Shown here piece after piece: positions 1 through 8,517 of a stretch of DNA of 64,000 nt (positions within the stretch are counted from its first letter, which is position 1; every line of letters starts with the position of its first letter). The notes below the pieces were generated by a model that did not search any database, was not told where the DNA came from, and was given only the letters and a program-made list of their open reading frames with translations. Both the position numbers and the translations under genes were made by a program. The stretch comes from Amycolatopsis sp. DSM 110486. GTDB taxonomy: Bacteria > Actinomycetota > Actinomycetes > Mycobacteriales > Pseudonocardiaceae. The stretch is taken from assembly GCF_019468465.1 (NCBI RefSeq), contig NZ_CP080519.1:7123001-7187000 (forward strand). Direction: 5' to 3'.

Positions 1-141
1 GGCGGGGCGGAAGCCGTTGCCGCGGCCAAGAAACTGCTCGTCGACTGCGGGCAGGTCCAGAAGACGCAGACCCTGCAGACGCGGCTGATCACCAAGGACA
101 ACGCCGCGCAGGTCTACGCCGAGCTGAACCAAGGCTCATGA
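1..141 (+). CDS. Sugar ABC transporter substrate-binding protein, C-terminal fragment
   Basis: The first 46 codons of the window are open and end at TGA 139-141; the gene begins upstream. The fragment ends with KKLLVDCGQVQKTQTLQTRL followed by ITKDNAAQVYAELNQGS, which resembles the C-terminus of periplasmic sugar-binding proteins of the LacI-like fold (tail after the last strand, with 'I.T.DN...VYAEL'). Its stop overlaps the start of the next gene (ATGA, 138-141), so the two are translationally coupled, and the isomerase product fits an uptake and degradation operon for a deoxy-sugar or pentose. The assignment rests on a short tail and on context, so the substrate is unknown. Confidence 0.55.
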   Translation, partial: GGAEAVAAAKKLLVDCGQVQKTQTLQTRLITKDNAAQVYAELNQGS

Positions 142-1544
142 CGCGCATCGGGGTCATCGCGATCTCCGACGGTCGCGATCACGTGCACCGCCGCAACATC
201 GGGTTCATCCGGTCCAAAGTGGACTCGTTCATCGCCGCCCTCACCGACGCCGGCCACGACGTGATCAGCGGCGGGCTCGTGGCCACCAACACCACGGCGA
301 CCGCGGCCGCCCGGTCCGTCGCCGCGGCTTCGGTGGACGTGACAGTGTTCTACTACGCCGTCTGGAGTTTCCCGCACTTCACGATGCTGGCGGCCGACGC
401 GACGACGACGCCGTTGCTGCTCGTCGCGTCCACCGATCCGGCGGAACCGGGGCTCGTCGGGATGCTCGCCGCGGGCGGCGCCCTGGACCAGCTCGGCCGC
501 CGCCACACGCGGCTGTGGGGCGCGCCGGACGACCCTGCGCTGGTCGACGACGTCGGCGTGCACGCGCGGGCGGCCGGCGCCGTGGCGACGCTGCGCGGCT
601 CGACGTTCGGACGGTTCGGCGGGCGGCCGATGGGGATGAACACGGCCGTCGCGAACACGGACCAGTGGATGCGGCAGTTCGGAGTGGACGTCGAGGAGAT
701 CGACCAGTACGAGCTCGTGCTGCGCGCGGAGAAGGCTGATGCCGTCGAGGCCGCGTGCGGGCGCGAGTGGCTGGAGCGGTTCGCGACTGTCCACTATGAC
801 GGGGAGAAGCTCACGCCCGCGTTGCTGGAGCGGCAGATCCGGGGGTACCTGGCCGTGCGGGATATCGCGGCCGAGCGGCACCTGGACTTCTCGGGCATCA
901 AGGCCCAGCCCGAGCTGACGGAGAACTTCGCGACGATGGACGTGGCGGAGGCGCTGCTCAACGACCCGTACGACTGGAATGGGCCCAAGGCCGTCCACGT
1001 CACCGCCACGGAGTCCGATATGGACGGTGCGCTGACGATGCAGCTGATGCACCGCATCACGGGCACGCCGGTGTTGTTCGCGGACGTCCGGCACCACCAT
1101 CCTGATCGCGACGTGTGGGATCTGTGCAATTCCGGACAACACGCGACGTGGTTCGCCGCCCGCAGCGACGATCCGGCGGAGAACCTCGGCCGGGTGCACC
1201 TGTATCCGTCGGTGTTCTTCTTTCCCGCCGGTGGCGCGTCCATCGCGCACTTCGCGGCGCCGGGGCAGATGACCCTCGCGCGACTGACCCGGCGCGACGG
1301 TGCGTATCGGTTGCAGCTGGTGCTGGGCGAGTTCGAATGCTATGACGACGCCACGAACACGGCGTTGGCCGCTCGGTCCACACCGGAATGGCCGCACGCG
1401 TTCGCCCGGCTCGATGTCGAGGCGCCAGTGTTCCTTCGGGGGTTCGGTGCCAACCACATCCACGCCGTCCCGGGCGATCGGCGGCGGGAGCTGCGCGTGG
1501 CGGCGGAGCTTCTCGGGGTGCGCGTGGAGGAGTGGACGCGCTGA
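138..1544 (+). CDS. L-fucose/L-arabinose isomerase family protein
   Basis: A 468-residue cytoplasmic protein of the FucI/AraA-like fold, expected to interconvert an aldose and a ketose with a divalent metal. The N-terminus (IGVIAISDGRDHVHRR) matches the Rossmann-like first domain of this family. The middle carries GSTFGRFGGRPMGMNTA and then an ESDMDGALTMQLMH stretch typical of the metal-site region. The C-terminal part has FECYDD and a late GFGANHIHAVPGD with the conserved His. ATG 138 overlaps the upstream stop, which fixes the start. Length is usual for the short FucI-like proteins. Sugar specificity cannot be read from sequence. It is followed on the opposite strand by a dead eccD, so the operon ends here. 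Confidence 0.8.
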   Translation: MTRIGVIAISDGRDHVHRRNIGFIRSKVDSFIAALTDAGHDVISGGLVATNTTATAAARSVAAASVDVTVFYYAVWSFPHFTMLAADATTTPLLLVASTDPAEPGLVGMLAAGGALDQLGRRHTRLWGAPDDPALVDDVGVHARAAGAVATLRGSTFGRFGGRPMGMNTAVANTDQWMRQFGVDVEEIDQYELVLRAEKADAVEAACGREWLERFATVHYDGEKLTPALLERQIRGYLAVRDIAAERHLDFSGIKAQPELTENFATMDVAEALLNDPYDWNGPKAVHVTATESDMDGALTMQLMHRITGTPVLFADVRHHHPDRDVWDLCNSGQHATWFAARSDDPAENLGRVHLYPSVFFFPAGGASIAHFAAPGQMTLARLTRRDGAYRLQLVLGEFECYDDATNTALAARSTPEWPHAFARLDVEAPVFLRGFGANHIHAVPGDRRRELRVAAELLGVRVEEWTR

Positions 1545-1603
1545 CCGCTTCCGGCCGACGGCGGCCGTGAGCGTGAGCCGAGAGCGACCGTACACGGGTG
1601 AGA

Positions 1604-3111
1604 CTCCTCAGCAGCACCTCGAACAGCTCCGCGTACCGCCCGAGCCGCGCCCCCGGCGCGCGCCGGCTGTGCACGAGACCGAGCGCGGCCACCAACGCGG
1701 CCGCCACCCTCAGCGTGGGCACGGCGACCGTCGGCGGGGTTTCGGCGATCAGCGGCCCGATCGCCAGCGCCGTGAACCCGCACAACCTCGCCACCTTCAG
1801 CGTGGGCACGGCGACCGTCGGCGGGGTTTCGGCGATCAGCGGCCCGATCGCCAGCTCCGTGAACCCGCACAACCTCGCCACCTTCAGCGTGGGCACGGCG
1901 ACCGTCGGCGGGGTTTCGGCGATCAGCGGCCCGACCGCCGGCGCCATGAACCCGCACAACCCCGCCACGGGCAGCGGAAGCCGTTGCCGCACCGCCGGAT
2001 GAAGCCGGGCCCGCACGGAGAATCCCAGCGCCAGCACGGCGAGCAGCACGATTGCCGACGCCCGCCCGTCCGCGGCCGGCACACCTTCCGACACCGCCGC
2101 CACGACGGCCGCCCCGCCGAGCAGTCCCGTGAGGAACTGCTCGGCCCGAACCACCGTCGCGTACACCTCGCGCTGCGGCGGCTGGGGTCGTCGCGCACGA
2201 GGTCGGCCGCCGTCTGCGGCAACGCGGGCGCCGGGACCCGCCCGAGCCGCGCGCGGCCAGTGGTCCGGACAACTGCGAGAACACCAGCACCACACCCGCC
2301 GCCGCGGCCGCGGCGCCCGCGCCGTCGATGACCCCGCCCGCCGCGAGCCACGCGGCGGTCCGGCGAGCACGCTCGCCGTGAGCCCGCCCACGACCACCGC
2401 CACCCGGTCCGCCACGGCCACCAGCGCCACCACCGAGGTCACCAGCACGGCCGCGCACCCCGCGAGCACCTGCGGCGCACCGAAAGCGAGGGCACCGCCG
2501 AACAGCCCCGGGCTCGTGCCCGCTCCGCACGTCGGCGGCGGCCCGCCGAGGGCCGGCGCGCCCGCGGCGAACGCGAGCGGCAGGCGGGCGGCCGCGAGCG
2601 CGGCACCCGCGCCGGAATCACCCAGCGCGCGACAGCACCGTGGCCGCCACGAGCAGCAGCACCGCCACCCCACCGGCCGTCAGCGCGGCCGCGCTGACGG
2701 CGGGCCGGAGTGCAGCACGGCGAGCCGCGTCAGCAGCACGGCCGCGCCCGCCCCAGCCAGGCCCAGCGCCCGCGCGTGCCGGGGAGCCCACAGCCGGTCG
2801 GCGCGGGCCGCGACCGTTGCCGCGAGGTCGTCGTACTCCAGTTCCGGCCTGTCTGTGCCCCTTGGCACAAGGTGAAGCGCCTCACCGTCGCGCACGCGCT
2901 GGGCGCCCAGGGCGCTCGCCTCCGTCACGGGGGTGCCGTCGGGGCGGCGCAGCATTCAGCCGCCGTCGTGCACGCCCTCGTCGGCGAGCGCATCGCCGGC
3001 GCGGCGCACCAAGCCGGGTAGCAACTCCGCGTCCGGCGAGCGGTCCCGCAGCGCCAGGTCCATGCGGCGGTCCGGCGCGTCGATCGTCACCCTCACCAGG
3101 CCTGTGGTCAT
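1604..3111 (-). pseudogene. eccD: Decayed type VII secretion membrane protein EccD
   Basis: Read on the minus strand from ATG 3111 (GGGAGG about 8 nt upstream) this is a recognisable EccD: an N-terminal ubiquitin-like domain (MTTGLVRVTIDAPDRRMDLA, then LRRPDGTPVTEASALGAQRV and EALHLVPRG) followed by hydrophobic membrane segments with the family phrases GAPQVLAGCAA, VLVFSQLSGPLAAR, VYATVVRAEQFLTG and LGLVHSRRAPG. It is not functional. TGA at 2958-2956 interrupts codon 52, where a Trp (TGG) would fit. At least four frame changes are needed to follow the protein (near 2680, 2640, 2350, 2260 and 2190). One membrane segment is triplicated by an 87-bp tandem repeat. The last membrane helix is missing after ELFEVLL at about 1604. 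No other type VII genes are near, so it is an orphan relic. Confidence 0.85.
1711..1971. repeat. Three tandem copies of an 87-bp unit inside the eccD relic
   Basis: Units are 1711-1797, 1798-1884 and 1885-1971. Units 1 and 2 are almost identical (GCGCC versus CTCC near their middle). Unit 3 diverges in its last 40 bases. On the minus strand the period is exactly 29 codons, each encoding a copy of GPLIAETPPTVAVPTL, a piece of one EccD transmembrane region, so the expansion kept frame locally although the gene is broken elsewhere. The near-identity of copies 1 and 2 points to a recent duplication. Confidence 0.95.
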
Positions 3112-3368
3112 CGTCCGTCCTCCCGGGGCTCGTGCGGCTCACGACGACGGGGGAGCGCGGCCCGTGGGGCCCCTCGGCAGCTTCCGGACATCGTTCGGGG
3201 ACGCTCTTCATGCCGATGAGTGAGCGCATGAGACGTCCGTCTCCACCAAAGGGGTGAAAGATCGGTTGTCGGGCAGCTCGTACTCTTACGGGGCGTTACT
3301 CATAGAGGAACATTCACGTTGAGCCGTGAGTTGCTTCGACCCAAGAACGAGATGAAGGAGGTACCGCC

Positions 3369-3782
3369 ATGGGCACCGAGCCCCCCGTCGTTCACGCGAC
3401 GATCGTCTTCGGGCTGCGCACGTTCGGGAGCGTTCCGCTGCCGGTGCGCGCTGACCTCGAGTACGACCCGTCGGACCCGTACGCCATTTCCGTCGGCTAC
3501 CACGCCGGCCCCGGTGTCGTCCGCTGGCTCTTCGGCCGCGACCTGCTCGCCGACGGCCTCATCGCCCCCGCCGGAGACGGCGACGTGCGAGTGCGCCCGG
3601 CAGCCGACGACGCCCGAGTGGTCGTGGAGCTCAATGCCCCCGACGGCTCCGCCGTGCTGGAAGCCCCGGCCGACGAGCTGGCCGACTTCCTCGACCGCAC
3701 ATACGACGAGGTGCCGGCCGGCGACGAGGCCCTGTGGTTCGACTTCGACCAGGAGCTCGCGAAGCTGGCCCTGCGGGACTGA
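3369..3782 (+). CDS. SsgA-family sporulation/cell division regulator (SsgB-like)
   Basis: A 137-residue soluble protein of the SsgA-like family, actinobacterial proteins that help position FtsZ and septa during sporulation. Supporting features are the length, the start after a strong AAGGAGG (3355-3361), and family phrases: RTFGSVPLPVRADLEYDPSD near residues 20-40, then YAISVGYH, VRWLFGRDLLADGL, and the acidic C-terminus EALWFDFDQELAKLA. The gene stands alone between two decayed loci and is undamaged, which suggests it is under selection. The 257-bp upstream stretch to the eccD start is its likely promoter region; no clear sigma box was identified. SsgB versus other SsgA-like paralogues cannot be decided. 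Confidence 0.85.
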   Translation: MGTEPPVVHATIVFGLRTFGSVPLPVRADLEYDPSDPYAISVGYHAGPGVVRWLFGRDLLADGLIAPAGDGDVRVRPAADDARVVVELNAPDGSAVLEAPADELADFLDRTYDEVPAGDEALWFDFDQELAKLALRD

Positions 3783-3843
3783 GCTCCCCGGCGCCATCGG
3801 GGACTCAGCTGCACCGGGGCTCAGCTGTACGGAGGCTCCGCTT

Positions 3844-3882
3844 TACCGAGACTCCGCTTACCGAGACTCCGCTTACCGAGAC
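3844..3882. repeat. 15-bp tandem repeat, about 2.6 copies
   Basis: TACCGAGACTCCGCT is repeated head to tail at 3844-3858 and 3859-3873, followed by a partial third copy TACCGAGAC (3874-3882). It lies in the non-coding stretch 3783-4036 downstream of the ssg gene. The same region is rich in related CCGGGGCTCAG and GAGGCTCCG words, so it looks like slippage-expanded degenerate sequence; no gene was found in it. Confidence 0.9.
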
Positions 3883-4036
3883 GCAGCGCCACCGGGTGGC
3901 TCATACCACTGAGCCGTCTGCACCACCGAACTTCGCCGAGCCCCTCGCACTCTCCGCATCACCGGGGCCTCAGCGACACCGAGGCCCCGCACCACTGGGG
4001 CTTGAGCGGCACCAAAGCCGCCGCGCCGCCGGGTTC

Positions 4037-4801
4037 TCAGCCCCGCTGTCCGGCCCACCGGACGGCGGGACCCATCGCCCACCCGGCGGCCACGAACACC
4101 GCACCCACCAGCAGCCAGCCGGGGGTGCCCCACTGCACCACCACCGTGCTCAGCAGCGCGGGGCCCGCCATCCGGGCCACGGACGTGCCGGTCCCGAAGA
4201 ACCCCTGGTACTGGCCCTGCCGCGTGGCAGGCGCCAGGTCGAACCCGATTCCCCAGGTACCGGCCGACTGCAGCATCTCCCCGAGCACCTGCAGCAGCGC
4301 TCCGGCCACGAGCACCGCGACGGCCACCGTCGCCGACGAGCCCGCCGCCGACAGCGCGAACGCCACACAGGACACGGCCAGCAGCACCCCGGAGTGCCGC
4401 ACCAGCCGCGTCGCCGAGCGCAGGCCGGTCACCCGCGTCGCCACGCGCACCTGGCCCAGCACAACCACGATCGTGTTCAGCACGAACAGGGCCGACACCG
4501 TCCACTCGGGAGCGGCGGTCCGCGAGACGATCCACAGTGGAATCGCGACGCTCAGCAACGGCATGCGCAGCAACAGGATCGCGTTCAACAGTGTGACGAG
4601 CGCGTAGGGCCGGTCACGCAGCACGGCCAGCGCCGGCTCGCCCTTGACCCGCGGCACCGGCGCGACGGCCGGCAGCAGGCGCAGCAGCACGGCGGACACT
4701 GCGAACGCGGCCGCGTCGAGGGAGAACGCGGCGACGTAAGCGCCGGGCGTGTCGGCCAGCAGCGCGAGCCCGCCGAGTCCCGCTCCGACGGCCAGCCCGC
4801 G
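4037..4801 (-). pseudogene. MFS transporter, 5'-truncated remnant
   Basis: The minus-strand frame from about 4801 to the stop at 4037 encodes roughly 255 residues that begin abruptly at RGLAVGAGLGGLALLADTPG, the region of membrane helices 5-6 of a drug-exporter-type MFS protein. The C-terminal half is complete (LLNAILLLRMPLLSVAIPLW, VLNTIVVVLGQVR, a late helix WLLVGAVFVAAGWAMG). The first four to five helices, the usual motif A and the start codon are absent. The in-frame ATG at 4852 lies in sequence that belongs to the neighbouring MocR remnant on the other strand, so it is not a natural start. This is best explained by a deletion that also cut the neighbour. Confidence 0.75.
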
Positions 4802-4802
4802 C

Positions 4803-5075
4803 CACGAGCACATCACGACGCTGCTGCACGAGGAATTCGCGGAACTGCTCACGCCGGTGCCCTCGGCTGCCGGGTTGCACCTGTGTGCACTGTCCGAAGT
4901 GGACGTGGGACCTGTTGCGGCACGGGCGAACCGGGGCGGTGTCGGCGTGCAGACATTGGCGGGACTTTGCGGGGAACCCGCGCCGTCCGGGCTGGCCCTC
5001 GGGTACGGCGCCGTGGCCCCGGAGAAGATCGCGGCCGGGCTCGCCGTACTGAAACGTGTGTTCGACGAGGGTTGA
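4803..5075 (+). pseudogene. MocR-type PLP-dependent regulator, C-terminal remnant
   Basis: The plus frame from about 4803 encodes about 90 residues matching the end of a MocR/PdxR regulator, a GntR DNA-binding domain fused to an aminotransferase-fold domain: HITTLLHEEFAELLTPVPSA, then AGLHLCALSE and a terminal LALGYGAVAPEKIAAGLAVL. The DNA-binding domain and the PLP lysine region are missing, and the upstream bases belong to the antisense MFS gene. The two remnants face away from each other, as a regulator and its transporter target commonly do, so one deletion over the shared promoter would have removed both 5' ends. The stop at 5073-5075 is intact. Confidence 0.75.
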
Positions 5076-5172
5076 CCTCACAGCACACCGGCGTACGGTC
5101 GGACGTGTTGGCTGTTGTTCAGACACGTGCTCCGGTCAGCGCCCCTGCAGGTTCCTGCGAGAGGAGCGCTCC

Positions 5173-5541
5173 ATGAACACCCCGTTTTCCCCGGTCTCGA
5201 TACCGGCGGAGCTCACCATCACGACCACCGACCACGAGGGCACCCGCGTGCTCACCCCGGTGGGCGACCTCGACGCCGCCACCGCCCACGTTTTCGCCGA
5301 AGCACTCGCGGACGCCGCGCGGCTCGGCGGGCCCGTGGTGGCGGATCTCTCCCGCGTCGAGTTCCTCGGCTGCGCCGGAATCCGCGCGTTGTTCGCCGCG
5401 CACGATCGGGCTGTTTCGTTCACCGTGGTGTGTGACGGCGTGCACGGCGTGCGCCGCTGCCTCGACGTGACCGGCGCGTCCGACACGCTGGCCGTGCACA
5501 CGACGCTCACCGAAGCGCTGGCGGCCGCGGTCGCGTCCTGA
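5173..5541 (+). CDS. STAS-domain protein, anti-sigma-factor-antagonist-like, lacking the phosphoserine
   Basis: A 122-residue single STAS domain. ATG 5173 follows GAGAGGAG at good distance and removes about 39 unconvincing upstream codons. STAS phrases are visible: TRVLTPVGDLDAATAHVFAE in the first strand-helix unit, ADLSRVEFLGCAGIRALFAA around the loop before helix 2, and a final strand-helix LAVHTTLTEALAAAV. Antagonists of the SpoIIAA/RsbV type carry a kinase-target Ser in D/S-S-S-G. Here the motif reads G-C-A-G, so Ser is Cys and the protein probably cannot be regulated by the usual RsbW-type phosphorylation. It may be a constitutively active antagonist or have another partner. No anti-sigma kinase is adjacent. 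Confidence 0.8.
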   Translation: MNTPFSPVSIPAELTITTTDHEGTRVLTPVGDLDAATAHVFAEALADAARLGGPVVADLSRVEFLGCAGIRALFAAHDRAVSFTVVCDGVHGVRRCLDVTGASDTLAVHTTLTEALAAAVAS

Positions 5542-5580
5542 GCGAGTTTCGGGGCCCGGGGCCTCGGGTAGGCCGAGATC

Positions 5581-6420
5581 ATGACTGCTCACACAACGAA
5601 CGTCCCGGACCTCGAGCTGAACAACGGCGTGCGCATCCCGCAGTTCGGGTTCGGCGTGTTCCAGATCCCGGAGGACGACACCGCCGACGCCGTGCGGACC
5701 GCGCTCGAGGCGGGCTACCGCCACATCGACACCGCGCAGATGTACCGCAACGAAGCCGGTGTAGGCGAGGGCATCGAGAAGTCGGGTGTGCCTCGTGAGG
5801 AAGTCTTCGTCACCACGAAGCTCGCCAACGACGCCCAAGGCCACGACAATGCGATCAACGCGCTCGAAGGCAGCCTGCGCCGGCTCGGCCTCGAATACGT
5901 GGACCTGTACCTGATCCACTGGCCGTTGCCGCACCAGGACAAGTACGTGCGCACCTGGGAAGGCTTCGAAGAGCTGCTGCGCGCCGGGAAGGCGCGCTCG
6001 ATCGGCGTGTCGAACTTCCAGGTGGAGCACCTCGAAGAGCTCGCCCGCCAGACCGGCACGGTGCCGGCGGTGAACCAGATCGAACTGCACCCCGCGTTGC
6101 AGCAGACCGAAATGCGCGCCTACCACCGCGCGCACGGCATCGCGACGGAGGCGTGGAGCCCCCTCGCGCAGGCGGCCGTGCTGTCCGACCCGGTGCTGAC
6201 CGGGCTGGCGGACAAGCACGGCAAGACCGCGGCCCAGGTGGTGCTGCGCTGGCACCTGCAGCTGGGCAACATCGTGTTCCCGAAGTCGGCCACGCCCTCG
6301 CGCATCCGCGAGAACATCGACGTGTTCGATTTCGAACTCGCCGACGAGGACCTGGAAGCGATCGGCAAGCTCGACGCCGACCACCGCACGGGCCCGCACC
6401 CCGACACGTTCCGCGGCTGA
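5581..6420 (+). CDS. Aldo/keto reductase
   Basis: A 279-residue NADPH-dependent carbonyl reductase of the 2,5-diketo-D-gluconate reductase branch (AKR5-like). The catalytic tetrad is present in order: Asp and Tyr in YRHIDTAQMY (about residues 44-53), Lys in VTTKLA (about 79), His in YLIHWP (about 112). The cofactor-binding end has VFPKSATPSRIRENIDVFDF. Length is typical. The start follows only a weak purine stretch (GGCCGAGATC). It lies 39 bp after the STAS gene and ahead of a small membrane protein. Substrate cannot be inferred; these enzymes usually detoxify small aldehydes and ketones. Confidence 0.9.
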   Translation: MTAHTTNVPDLELNNGVRIPQFGFGVFQIPEDDTADAVRTALEAGYRHIDTAQMYRNEAGVGEGIEKSGVPREEVFVTTKLANDAQGHDNAINALEGSLRRLGLEYVDLYLIHWPLPHQDKYVRTWEGFEELLRAGKARSIGVSNFQVEHLEELARQTGTVPAVNQIELHPALQQTEMRAYHRAHGIATEAWSPLAQAAVLSDPVLTGLADKHGKTAAQVVLRWHLQLGNIVFPKSATPSRIRENIDVFDFELADEDLEAIGKLDADHRTGPHPDTFRG

Positions 6421-6492
6421 ACCGTCGCCGCGGGTTTTCCCCCGCTGGTCGAGGGGTAGTTCTTCGGAAGAGGCCGGAAGGAGTGTGCCGGG

Positions 6493-6948
6493 ATGAGCAC
6501 AGAAGCGTACGTCTCGTTCCTCGCCATCGGTGTGGTGCTCGTGCTGATCGACGGGCAGGTCATCTACCGCAGCGGACGCGGGTACCTGGAGAGTTCCTAT
6601 GGTGACCCGGCCGCCGGCGCGTCGATGACCCGGTTGGTCACGGTGCTGTTCCACCTGGTGACGCTGGGACTGCTGGCGTTGCTGTCCACGATTCCGCTGG
6701 GCGACAGCGATCTGCCCGGCGTGGTGGGCCGCGTCGGCGTGCTGCTGCTGGTGCTGGCGATCGTGCACGCCATCACGCTCACCGTGCTGGGCCGCATCCG
6801 CGGCGAGCAGGTGGGCGAGGCCGTGGTGAACCGCAGGATTTCGCGCCGGGAGGCCGAGCAACGCGGAACGGCGGTGACCACGGCCGTGCCGGCCCAGGAG
6901 GCGAGCTATCCGGACGTGAGCCCACCGCTGGAGCATCGCGCGCCGTGA
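6493..6948 (+). CDS. Small membrane protein, unknown function
   Basis: 151 residues with a probable N-terminal membrane helix (YVSFLAIGVVLVLIDGQVIY), a second (LVTVLFHLVTLGLLALLSTI) and a third (VGVLLLVLAIVHAITLTVLG), followed by a cytoplasmic-looking tail rich in Arg and Glu (RRISRREAEQR). ATG 6493 follows GGAAGGAG at 6476-6483. Similar three-helix proteins of unknown function are frequent in Pseudonocardiaceae (general impression, not searched). No catalytic motif was seen. It lies 49 bp before the CYTH-CHAD gene on the same strand and may be cotranscribed with it. Confidence 0.7.
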   Translation: MSTEAYVSFLAIGVVLVLIDGQVIYRSGRGYLESSYGDPAAGASMTRLVTVLFHLVTLGLLALLSTIPLGDSDLPGVVGRVGVLLLVLAIVHAITLTVLGRIRGEQVGEAVVNRRISRREAEQRGTAVTTAVPAQEASYPDVSPPLEHRAP

Positions 6949-6997
6949 ACGCCCTTCATGCCTCAGACTTTCGTGAACGAACCTGAGGAGTGACGGA

Positions 6998-8500
6998 ATG
7001 AACAGACCCGTGGTCGAAATCGAACGCGAGCGCAAGTACGAGGTCGCGCAGGACGCGGTGGTCCCCGAGTTCGTCGGCGGCGGGACGGTGCAGGGCCAGG
7101 ACGCTCCGGCCGAGGAGCAGCTCGACGCGACGTACTACGACACCGCCGGCTTTTCCCTCGTACGCGCCGGGATCACCCTGCGCCGCCGCGTGGGCGGGCA
7201 CGACGCCGGATGGCACCTGAAGCTGCCGGTCGGGCCCGACGAGCGCGAGGAGCTGCAAGTCCCGCTCGGCGCCGACGACGGCAAGGTGCCCCGCGAGCTG
7301 AACCAGCTGCTGCGCGCCCACACCCTGGGGCACAAGCTGCTGCCGATCGCGCACCTCAAGACCGACCGGTTCGAGCATCGCCTCACCGACGCGTCGGGCC
7401 AGATCGTGGCGACGGTGACCGACGACCACGTGACCGGCGAGGTCGGCGGCAAGACCGCGCGGCTGGACCGGTGGCGCGAGTTCGAAGTGGAACTGAAGGG
7501 CGACGCCACACCGGACCTGCTCGACGAGCTGGAGAGCACGCTGGTCGACGCAGGCGCCCGGACGTCGCAGTGGCCTTCGAAGCTGCGGCGGCTGATCGGC
7601 GACCGCGTGCCCAACGGGCAGGTGGTGGGCAAGCGGCCGGACGCCGGCGAGGTCGTCGGCGCCTACCTGCGGGAGCAGTTCGCGGCGCTGCGGCGAGCCG
7701 ACGTCGGGGTGCGGCGCGACGTCGAGGACTCCGTGCACCAGCTGCGCGTGGCGTCGAGGAAGCTGCGGAGCGCGCTGCGGACGTTCTCGTCCATTGTGGA
7801 CGACGACCGGATTCCGAGCGTGACGCGCGAGCTGAAGTGGCTGGGCGGCGAGCTGGGCCCGGCCCGTGACGGCGAGGTCGTCGAGGCGCTCGTGCGCGAG
7901 TGGCTCGACGGCGCGTCGGCCGAGCTCGTGGTCGGTCCGGTCGACCAGTTCCTGACGCGGCGGTTCTCCCGCGAGGCCGTGGACGCGCGCAAGAAGGTGC
8001 TGGAAGCGTTGCGCGGCAAGCGGTACCTGGCTCTGGTGCAGGAGCTGGACGCCGTGGTGTCGGGTGTGCCGACCGACGCCGGACCTGCGAAGAAGGTGTT
8101 GCGCAAGCCGGTGCGCAAAGCCGCGGGGAAGCTGCGGAAGGCGGAGAAGGCGGCGCACGGGCTGTCCGGCCGGGAGCTGGAGCACGCACTGCACGACGTG
8201 CGCAAGAAGGCCAAGCGCGCCCGCTACGCGGCGGACGTGGTGCGGCCCGTGTTCGGCGACAAGGTGCGCGTGTGGCGCAAGAACGTGAAGAACGTGCAGC
8301 AGCTGCTCGGTGACCACCAGGACTGGGTGGTGGCGGGGCCGGTCGTGTACCGCCTCGGTGTCGATGGCCGCGATGAAGGCGTCGGGTTCACGTTCGGCGT
8401 GCTGTACGGGACCGGTGGGGGAGTGCGCGCGGGCATGCAGCGGGAGTTCGTGAGCCGGTGGAAGCGGCTCGAAAAGGGGAACTCGCCGAAGTGGCTGTAG
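6998..8500 (+). CDS. CYTH and CHAD domain protein
   Basis: 500 residues combining two polyphosphate-related domains. The CYTH domain (about 1-210) has the signature ExExK as VEIERERKYEV at residues 4-14 and continues with YYDTAGFSLVRAGITLRRR and WHLKLP, the triphosphate-tunnel strands that bind triphosphate and metals. The CHAD domain (about 220-490) carries conserved His and basic helices: VHQLRVASRKLRSALRTF, later ALHDVRKKAKRARYAADVV with His/Arg/Lys. CHAD domains bind inorganic polyphosphate, and CYTH domains can be triphosphatases. RBS GAGGAG lies at 6984-6989. The protein ends with an aromatic-basic tail. Exact enzymatic activity is not proven for this architecture. It is followed by a long nested hairpin. 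Confidence 0.9.
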   Translation: MNRPVVEIERERKYEVAQDAVVPEFVGGGTVQGQDAPAEEQLDATYYDTAGFSLVRAGITLRRRVGGHDAGWHLKLPVGPDEREELQVPLGADDGKVPRELNQLLRAHTLGHKLLPIAHLKTDRFEHRLTDASGQIVATVTDDHVTGEVGGKTARLDRWREFEVELKGDATPDLLDELESTLVDAGARTSQWPSKLRRLIGDRVPNGQVVGKRPDAGEVVGAYLREQFAALRRADVGVRRDVEDSVHQLRVASRKLRSALRTFSSIVDDDRIPSVTRELKWLGGELGPARDGEVVEALVREWLDGASAELVVGPVDQFLTRRFSREAVDARKKVLEALRGKRYLALVQELDAVVSGVPTDAGPAKKVLRKPVRKAAGKLRKAEKAAHGLSGRELEHALHDVRKKAKRARYAADVVRPVFGDKVRVWRKNVKNVQQLLGDHQDWVVAGPVVYRLGVDGRDEGVGFTFGVLYGTGGGVRAGMQREFVSRWKRLEKGNSPKWL

Positions 8501-8517
8501 GCCGCGCGGCGAGGGGA

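Noticed and set aside
7..1990. A 17-bp exact match between 7-23 and 1974-1990
   Set aside because: At this GC content a few 17-mers are expected twice by chance in 64 kb, and the two places have no other similarity, so no recombination site is claimed.
1057..2673. A long minus-strand open frame (538 codons) starting upstream of the fucose-isomerase-like gene's end
   Set aside because: Only parts of it resemble EccD, and the remaining part overlaps the intact isomerase gene antisense. The real protein needs frame changes, so it is a pseudogene fragment, not a gene.
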